From contig CAIJEA010000512.1 of the NCBI GenBank assembly GCA_903819605.1, positions 1 to 12,058 of the forward strand: a stretch of DNA of 12,058 bases, read 5' to 3'. The stretch's first letter is position 1. Each line of letters starts with the position of its first letter. The translations under genes were made by a program, and so were the position numbers. Below, piece by piece: positions 7,815 through 12,058 of this stretch. The notes beneath the pieces were generated by a model. The model ran no database searches. It was given only the letters and a program-made list of their open reading frames with translations, and was not told the origin of the DNA. The stretch is from an uncultured cyanobacterium. Lineage in GTDB: Bacteria; Cyanobacteriota; Cyanobacteriia; Pseudanabaenales; Pseudanabaenaceae.

Positions 7815-8087
7815 TTATTCCTCTTCTTCGCAAACATCACTTGCGTTTTGATGCCTTGTACAGTTATCTACAACCGGTCTTATCTGTTTTGCGTGATTCC
7901 CTGCATTTTTTGGAGTACTCCAAATACTCGATACGCAAAAAATTCCACATCGACATTCTTTGTCATTATAAGGACAATAAATTTTGCCCCAAGCATGAGA
8001 GCCGCCAACATCAACGCGCCATCTATTTTGCTCCGCATACCTTAATGATGATTCAATCTCTGGCTTTGAGTGCAAGCGCCTTGTCAT
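7815..8087 (-). CDS. Small Cys-rich HicA-like protein, candidate toxin
   Basis: This 90-residue protein begins with a helix (KPEIESSLRYAEQNRW), then a strand and the motif GGSHAWGKIYCP. That resembles the HicA toxin core, in which a GSH-containing strand supplies the catalytic His (here H31) in a dsRBD-like helix-strand-strand-strand-helix fold. It departs from classic HicA by having a Cys cluster (C38, C45, C47, C51, also C76) that could bind zinc, and by a SSIWSTPKNAGNHAKQIRPVVDNC segment in place of the usual end. If the comparison holds, it is an mRNA-targeting ribonuclease restrained by the HTH protein encoded 3 bp downstream. The tail CEEEE doubles as the ribosome-binding site of that gene. 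The start is ATG 8087, with no strong Shine-Dalgarno and a probable leader of about 15 nt. Real coding is likely; the toxin call is an inference from motif and context. Confidence 0.65.
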   Translation of the reverse strand: MTRRLHSKPEIESSLRYAEQNRWRVDVGGSHAWGKIYCPYNDKECRCGIFCVSSIWSTPKNAGNHAKQIRPVVDNCTRHQNASDVCEEEE

Positions 8088-8106
8088 AAAAATCTTTTAT
8101 TTATAG

Positions 8107-8135
8107 AGATTATCTCCAAAACAAGTGGTTGTCAA
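8107..8135 (-). promoter_or_regulatory. Promoter of the HicA-like/HTH/DUF4145 operon
   Basis: On the - strand a consensus -35 TTGACA occupies 8135-8130. It is followed by either GATAAT (8114-8109, 15-bp spacer, 5 of 6 matches) or TAATCT (8112-8107, 17-bp spacer) as the -10. A start near 8102-8100 leaves about 15 nt before the ATG at 8087. Confidence 0.65.
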
Positions 8136-8148
8136 GTGACAACTACTT
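8123..8148. promoter_or_regulatory. Candidate operator: inverted repeat over the -35 box
   Basis: AAGTGGTTGTC (8123-8133) and GACAACTACTT (8138-8148) are inverted repeats with one mismatch around AAGT. The repeat covers the -35 box of the operon promoter, where a dimeric repressor such as the HTH protein would block transcription. A second small inverted repeat, GAGAT/ATCTC (8106-8116), overlaps the -10. Confidence 0.6.
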
Positions 8149-8186
8149 AAAGCTCATAGTCATAGAGAGAATGGCTTAAAAAGACA

Positions 8187-8214
8187 GAAAGAGAGGGCGA
8201 TCGCCCTCTCTTTC
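8187..8214 (-). terminator. Intrinsic terminator of the M48 gene, centred on HIP1
   Basis: Bases 8187-8214 form a perfect 28-bp palindrome whose centre is GCGATCGC. On the - strand it lies 22 bp after the M48 stop codon and is followed within a few bases by TCTTTTT, as in a rho-independent terminator. It also insulates the cassette promoter near 8130 from M48 read-through. Confidence 0.75.
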
Positions 8215-8235
8215 GCTTTAAATATGAATTAGAAA

Positions 8236-9972
8236 CTATTTAGCAAAAAATAGTAACGCACCGATGACCAAGAAGATAATTGACCATAACAAACCCCAAA
8301 AAGCAGGATGACTGGAAACCTTGTTGCCATTAGTAGTAGATAGAAGTTCTAAATCCATCCAAGATGCAACACCACGACGGAACCATCCTTTAGCAGTTGT
8401 TTCCATTCCAATTAATCCCTGTACTCGCTTCATACCAAAGAAGAAATTACCCAAAGGACCCCAACGTGAAGCATAGAGTAGATACATCATCCCTGATTTG
8501 TCCTGTAGCTTCAGATCGGAACCAAACACATAGCCCGCATCACCGCGACCAATGAGAGTTCCTTCTAATTGCACAGGTTGACCACGCAAAGGGCTAGCAT
8601 AAGCATCAGACATCAAAGTGATCACATCACTTGCAGGAGCATTCTTAGAACTTGGATACATAATCGATCGCTTAAAGATCATCACAGCGCCCAGCAATAA
8701 GAGAGGGATCGAGATAAATGCTTGGACTCCACCCAATCCGCGCCCAAATAGAAATGCACCGATCGCAAGACCAAGGACAATTGTGATAAATTCTGCGCCA
8801 TAGAGTAGGACATCTTGATAGAAAGTACCATAGAGTCGTTTTTTGTCGAGTTGCTTACCTTCAGCAACCACACGCCCCATATCAAACTCCATATCTAGCC
8901 CTAGTTGTTCAGCATAGTTACTGAGCGCACGAACTCGCTTACCTGTGAGTGGATGGGTGGAATTAAGCTCCATCCACCAACCCCAAGGATTAAATAAATC
9001 CCAGAGAAAGAGGCGACCGACTTTTTCTGGAGCAGAAGAAATTTGATAAGCAGTACCAGTAGAAGCGGCAGCTTTAGCGTCGTAGATACCAAGAGCGCGA
9101 GTCCCTTGCATCAAACGGCTTGGCTCCTTTGATTTTTCGGTTTCTTGGACAATGCCATAGGCAATTTTGACCAAAGAACGCGACAATGCATTGGGATTTC
9201 CAGTTTGCTCCGCCGCAAAATGATCGGCAAAATATTCTCTAGTGCGTGATAGATATAACAGCAGATAAGTGCCAACGATATAGAAGCCATAGGCAATAAA
9301 GGCAGTAATCATGGCAGCATTTTCGACTCGCTCATCATTAACTTTCTTGCCAATTTCGCGGATGGTGACATAGAGCAAATATGTGATCTGCACCAATGTC
9401 GAAGCAACAGTCATCACCGCAAAGTCCCAATGTACGATATGTCCCAACTCATGGGCATAAACCGTAGCAGCTTCATCATCGTCAAGATATTTAAACAATC
9501 CTGCACTAACAACCAAACGAGCGCTATCTGGCAAAGCGCCATAGGTAAATGCGGTTGGATTGTTGTCATCAATAATGCCAAGACGAGGCTGCTTAATCTT
9601 TTTAAGACTACAAATACGCTGAATCACGCGAGCCGATTCTGGACTTAGGCGTTCGATTTCCTCGATCTTTACCCAGCGAGTGTGATAGAGCCAGCCTTGA
9701 GTTAAGTCCATGATCCAAGGCGACACAAAGAAAATAATCGCATTGACCAAAACAGTCACTATTACCGCAACACCAAATCCAAGGATCGGATTAGGGCTGT
9801 TGACAATAAAAATTGTGGCAGTAACCAATGAAAATACGATCCCTACGAGTAAAGCGATCGTCATGCCAGATGCGAGGGCGAGGTTACCTGCGATTTTAGC
9901 TGTAGCTAAACTTGCGCCAGTTTGCTCAGCTCGACCAGCTTTTTGGGGAAATTCTGATTCTGGTGCGGACAT
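8236..9972 (-). CDS. Multi-spanning M48-family zinc metalloprotease (HtpX-like)
   Basis: The 578-residue membrane protein carries the M48 zinc site HELGH (H174, H178, catalytic E175), the third ligand E246 in SRTREYFAD, and the conserved THP motif (H340) before a helix with RVRAL. Probable membrane spans are at 31-57, 64-87, 186-204, 219-241, 393-409, 416-434 and 557-576. Residues about 450-545 form a soluble beta-rich segment (VQLEGTLIGRGDAGYVFG...LQDKSGMMYLLYASRWGPLG) absent from E. coli HtpX. Family members cleave damaged or misassembled membrane proteins, and that quality-control role is the likely one here. GAGAGGA ends 4 nt before the ATG at 9972 on the - strand, supporting the start. 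The gene seems monocistronic: a palindrome separates it from the MFS gene upstream and a terminator hairpin follows it. Confidence 0.93.
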   Translation of the reverse strand: MSAPESEFPQKAGRAEQTGASLATAKIAGNLALASGMTIALLVGIVFSLVTATIFIVNSPNPILGFGVAVIVTVLVNAIIFFVSPWIMDLTQGWLYHTRWVKIEEIERLSPESARVIQRICSLKKIKQPRLGIIDDNNPTAFTYGALPDSARLVVSAGLFKYLDDDEAATVYAHELGHIVHWDFAVMTVASTLVQITYLLYVTIREIGKKVNDERVENAAMITAFIAYGFYIVGTYLLLYLSRTREYFADHFAAEQTGNPNALSRSLVKIAYGIVQETEKSKEPSRLMQGTRALGIYDAKAAASTGTAYQISSAPEKVGRLFLWDLFNPWGWWMELNSTHPLTGKRVRALSNYAEQLGLDMEFDMGRVVAEGKQLDKKRLYGTFYQDVLLYGAEFITIVLGLAIGAFLFGRGLGGVQAFISIPLLLLGAVMIFKRSIMYPSSKNAPASDVITLMSDAYASPLRGQPVQLEGTLIGRGDAGYVFGSDLKLQDKSGMMYLLYASRWGPLGNFFFGMKRVQGLIGMETTAKGWFRRGVASWMDLELLSTTNGNKVSSHPAFWGLLWSIIFLVIGALLFFAK

Positions 9973-10082
9973 AAAATCCTCTCTAAGTTATTGAGTATTA
10001 GTCCCGTGTCGTAATGTTTTTGTTGCGAAATGCCCCAGTCAACATCACCATAATTCAATACAAGTATGATATAGCGATATTC

Positions 10083-10135
10083 ACAAAAAGAAAGGGGATG
10101 GGTACGCTAAGCGTACCCATCCCCTTTCTTTTTGT
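10083..10135 (-). terminator. Long palindrome serving as terminator of the MFS gene
   Basis: Arms 10083-10107 and 10111-10135 are perfect 25-bp reverse complements around TAA, starting 2 bp after the MFS stop on the - strand. The outer part is an A tract on one side and a T-rich tract (CTTTCTTTTTGT) on the other, so either strand gives a stem ending in U-rich RNA: a bidirectional terminator. The GC-containing tip is GGGTACGC/GCGTACCC. The remaining gap to the M48 start (9973-10082) shows no clear promoter beyond AT-rich sequence. Confidence 0.75.
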
Positions 10136-10137
10136 AA

Positions 10138-11400
10138 CTAAGCGTTAAGTGCGATGTTCTTAACAGCATGGCGATCGCTTGATTTACCGATCGCAAATTT
10201 AAACGACTCAGACACACTTTTATTAGACTGTGTACTGAAAATAATTAGTCCCAAGATACAAAGTCCTGTGGCGATCGCAAAAATATTAGTAATTCCTACG
10301 AAGCTAATCATTTTGCCCATCACTGGACCTGCGAATGCAATTCCCAGATCGAAACCGATCCATGTCATCCCAAATACATAGCCGCGTTCTTGCGGAACTG
10401 TGCGATCGGCAAGTAAAGCAACGATCGCAGGAATCACAATTCCTGAACCCATTCCTTCAAAAATTCCCGCCAATAAAAATTCATATTCATGGCTGGCAAA
10501 ATAGATGATCGCCATCGATAAGCCGTAAAAGAAGATACCAATGGAAATAAAGATGCCCCGACCCCACTCATCACTAAGTCTTCCTACTGGGAAACGAATA
10601 ATGAATCCTGACAAAGCTGCTGACATGTAGAATAACCCAGCATTTAATGCAATATGTTTTTGTTGCATTAAAATCGGCATGAAAGCACTGAGCGTTCCAA
10701 AGGATAAGCCAACGAGTAATAGAACTGTTGAAGGGACTCTAACTCTAGGATTCAGAAAAGTCTGCCAAAATCTGGGCTTTGCCATAGCTGCTGACGCAAT
10801 TTGGCGATCGCGTTCATTCCCTTCTTCGGCGACTTGAGTTGTCAATAATAATCCTGCAAATGCTAGCAATGATGCTGATATAAATAGAGGTTGATATCCC
10901 CAAGCTTCTTGCATCAATCCACCGATCGCAGGACCAAAAGCCAATCCCAATGGATTCACTAAGCTCATATAGCCAATTATTTCGCCGCGTTGCTCAATGG
11001 GTGCTAGGTCTGAGACCAAGGCACTGTAGCTAGCCGCAAAAGCGGCAATACTAATTCCATGAATTGCTCTAAATAATATTAATAAAGGGATAGATGGTAA
11101 TAAGGCATAGCATAAGGGAACTATAGCCGCTACAATTAATCCAATTCTCATTGTGTAGCGTCTACCCTTGCGATCGGAAAGCTTGCCCAGATAAGAACGA
11201 CAAACGAGCAACCCAATCGCAAAGGAACCCATGATGATCCCAATCTGATCGAATGACTGCGTTAAGCTACGGATGTATAGCGGTAAAGTTGGCAATTGTG
11301 ATGCCATACTTGACCAGAAAAATAAACCAGCCAAAAAAACCGCAGTCAGATTTTTGCGAAGGTGCGTGTCAAGATTAGAAAAGGTTGTTAAAGACTGCAT
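10138..11400 (-). CDS. Major facilitator superfamily (MFS) transporter, probable efflux type
   Basis: The 420-residue protein is strongly hydrophobic with about 12 predicted spans. MFS motif A appears in the first half (GKLSDRKGRR, residues 72-81) and again in the second (GRLSDEWGR, 273-281), showing the usual two six-helix halves. RAIHGISIAAFAASYSALVSD (111-131) resembles the motif B region of drug/H+ antiporters, followed by P..QRGEIIGY. The central loop (190-218) is hydrophilic, as expected. It would be a proton-coupled exporter in the plasma membrane; its substrate cannot be told from sequence. The start ATG 11400 is preceded by a three-copy 11-bp direct repeat in the leader. It is separated by 338 bp of repeat-rich DNA from the helicase gene upstream and ends 2 bp before a terminator palindrome, so it is likely transcribed alone. 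Confidence 0.92.
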   Translation of the reverse strand: MQSLTTFSNLDTHLRKNLTAVFLAGLFFWSSMASQLPTLPLYIRSLTQSFDQIGIIMGSFAIGLLVCRSYLGKLSDRKGRRYTMRIGLIVAAIVPLCYALLPSIPLLILFRAIHGISIAAFAASYSALVSDLAPIEQRGEIIGYMSLVNPLGLAFGPAIGGLMQEAWGYQPLFISASLLAFAGLLLTTQVAEEGNERDRQIASAAMAKPRFWQTFLNPRVRVPSTVLLLVGLSFGTLSAFMPILMQQKHIALNAGLFYMSAALSGFIIRFPVGRLSDEWGRGIFISIGIFFYGLSMAIIYFASHEYEFLLAGIFEGMGSGIVIPAIVALLADRTVPQERGYVFGMTWIGFDLGIAFAGPVMGKMISFVGITNIFAIATGLCILGLIIFSTQSNKSVSESFKFAIGKSSDRHAVKNIALNA

Positions 11401-11410
11401 GATCCCAATA

Positions 11411-11443
11411 TGACCAATAAATGACCAATAAATGAGCGATAAA
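11411..11443. repeat. Three-copy 11-bp direct repeat before the MFS start
   Basis: TGACCAATAAA occurs at 11411-11421 and 11422-11432, followed by TGAGCGATAAA at 11433-11443 (two differences). The 11-bp period is close to one helical turn, and the array ends 10 bp before the MFS start codon. It could be an iteron-like operator in the leader or promoter. AATATA at 11443-11448 (TATATT on the - strand) is a weak -10 candidate. Confidence 0.75.
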
Positions 11444-11451
11444 ATATAGAA

Positions 11452-11505
11452 CCCAAGCCATTTGCAAAAATTCCTTCTAAAAGAAATTTATACAAATAGC
11501 TTGGG
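11452..11505 (-). repeat. Inverted repeat with 13-bp arms
   Basis: CCCAAGCCATTTG (11452-11464) and CAAATAGCTTGGG (11493-11505) are inverted around a 28-nt loop. The one imperfect pair (C11459 with A11498) becomes a G·U pair in - strand RNA, so the stem forms better in a - strand transcript. It lies between the helicase and MFS genes, upstream of the MFS leader repeats. Confidence 0.65.
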
Positions 11506-11585
11506 CTGCGATTACTTATTTAGAATTGTCTCTTAAGTTACAGATTTCCGATATCAAGCGATCGGGTGAATCCTAATCATCTATT

Positions 11586-11630
11586 TAACTCCATTTAGAG
11601 TATTGCAAAGAAATATTCTAAATGGAGTTA
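11586..11630. repeat. Inverted repeat with 19-bp arms
   Basis: Arms 11586-11604 and 11612-11630 pair around the 7-nt loop GCAAAGA with a single non-Watson-Crick pair (G11600 with T11616). It lies next to the MITE-like element, downstream of the helicase gene. It may add to transcription termination there or be a separate dispersed palindrome. Confidence 0.75.
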
Positions 11631-11631
11631 A

Positions 11632-11736
11632 TATAGCAATTTTCAAATGAGTGCGTGCTCATTTAAAAACAAAAAATCAATCTCAGTAAGAGTTTTGAGT
11701 TTTCGTTTTGCCTATAGCAAAATGAAAACTGCTATA
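11632..11736. mobile_element. MITE-like element, 105 bp
   Basis: TATAGCAATTTTCA (11632-11645) and TGAAAACTGCTATA (11723-11736) are terminal inverted repeats matching at 13 of 14 positions. The outermost TA at each end could be the target duplication typical of IS630/Tc1-mariner-type insertions. The interior is non-coding and holds two more hairpins: AAATGAG/CTCATTT (11645-11664) and a 14-bp-arm stem at 11698-11730 with one G·T pair. The right end lies 2 bp from the helicase stop codon, so the element forms that gene's 3' end. No second copy is visible in this window. Confidence 0.45.
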
Positions 11737-11738
11737 AG

Positions 11739-12058
11739 CTAGTACTTAACAGGAGCAGGAATAGGAGCACGATCGCGTCCAGAGGAGCGACGTGAATCAT
11801 ATCCACCACCGTCACGACCAGAGCGAGAACCACTTCCGCCTTGACCGCGCTTGATAGGTCTACCACTGTAAGAGCCGCCGCCACCGCCATCACGATCGCG
11901 ACCACGACCGCCTTCAGGGCTGTGGGGTTGTTTAGCCAACACTTGTAATGCGGCTTGCTCAGCTTTATCCGATTGCAGTTGGGTATAAGCCAGTTGCAGA
12001 GCAGCAGCAGCGATCGCTTGAGGATCGTAGTCCTCTACCAATTGCGATACTAATGGCA
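11739..12058 (-). CDS. C-terminal end of a probable DEAD-box RNA helicase (partial)
   Basis: The frame is open through the right edge and codes for 105 residues plus stop. PLVSQLVEDYDPQAIAAAALQLAY resembles the segment after the helicase core in cyanobacterial DEAD-box proteins, where a helical (D)P..IAAAALQ stretch precedes the tail. The last ~60 residues are rich in Gly, Arg, Ser and Asp (GGRGRDRDGGGGG, GRPIKRG), an RGG-like low-complexity RNA-binding tail. The core motifs (DEAD, SAT and so on) lie outside the window, so the family call rests on the tail alone. Cyanobacterial helicases of this kind remodel RNA, often under cold or redox stress. The TTG at 12041 is an internal codon, not a start. 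Confidence 0.65.
   Translation of the reverse strand, partial: PLVSQLVEDYDPQAIAAAALQLAYTQLQSDKAEQAALQVLAKQPHSPEGGRGRDRDGGGGGSYSGRPIKRGQGGSGSRSGRDGGGYDSRRSSGRDRAPIPAPVKY

Noticed and set aside
7841..8089. + strand frames opposite the HicA-like gene
   Set aside because: The - strand frame has a conserved-looking motif set, a promoter and coupling to the next gene; the + strand frames have none.
12039..12041. TTG as the start of a separate 100-residue Gly/Arg-rich protein
   Set aside because: The frame stays open to the window edge, and the residues before it (PLVSQ) fit continuation of a helicase C-terminal region.
1..12058. tRNA, rRNA, CRISPR array, phage or complete insertion sequence
   Set aside because: No cloverleaf-like segments, regularly spaced repeats with unique spacers, transposase or phage structural genes were seen on either strand.

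Overview
The window reads as chromosomal DNA of an AT-rich cyanobacterium. The octamer GCGATCGC (HIP1) recurs throughout (for example at 647, 677, 1689, 6443, 6469 and 8197), and the gene families are typically cyanobacterial: a membrane pentapeptide-repeat protein, a DCC-type protein and an M48 protease with an added C-terminal region. The many long intergenic palindromes would suit a Pseudanabaena-like filamentous lineage, but that placement is inference. No rRNA, tRNA or CRISPR array was seen.

Left part, + strand (1-6372). A perfect 19-bp-arm palindrome and a leader precede a 1498-residue protein. Its first ~1230 residues are acidic, low-complexity and probably disordered, and carry 18 scattered Trp residues, mostly in acidic settings. 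A single membrane span and a C-terminal pentapeptide-repeat helix follow. A 30-bp-arm perfect palindrome separates it from a DCC/DUF393 thiol-disulfide oxidoreductase gene, which is followed by an aldose 1-epimerase family gene that probably has its own promoter and a terminator.

Middle, - strand (8087 down to 6567). This is a compact three-gene cassette: a small Cys-rich protein resembling the HicA toxin fold, a helix-turn-helix protein starting 3 bp after it (the likely antitoxin and autoregulator), and a zinc-ribbon/DUF4145 protein. A TTGACA promoter element lies inside an inverted repeat just upstream. The cassette lacks even the CGATCG core of HIP1, which occurs in every other gene of the window. 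It looks like an acquired toxin-antitoxin or defence-type unit and is the best candidate here for an undescribed system.

Right part, - strand (12058 down to 8236). The C-terminal end of a probable DEAD-box RNA helicase with a Gly/Arg tail runs in from the right edge. Next comes a 338-bp intergenic region packed with inverted repeats, including a 105-bp MITE-like element ending 2 bp from the helicase stop. An MFS transporter gene follows, then a bidirectional terminator palindrome, then a multi-spanning M48 metalloprotease closed by a terminator hairpin centred on a HIP1 site. The M48, MFS and helicase genes appear to be separately transcribed; the only clear multi-gene operon is the middle cassette.
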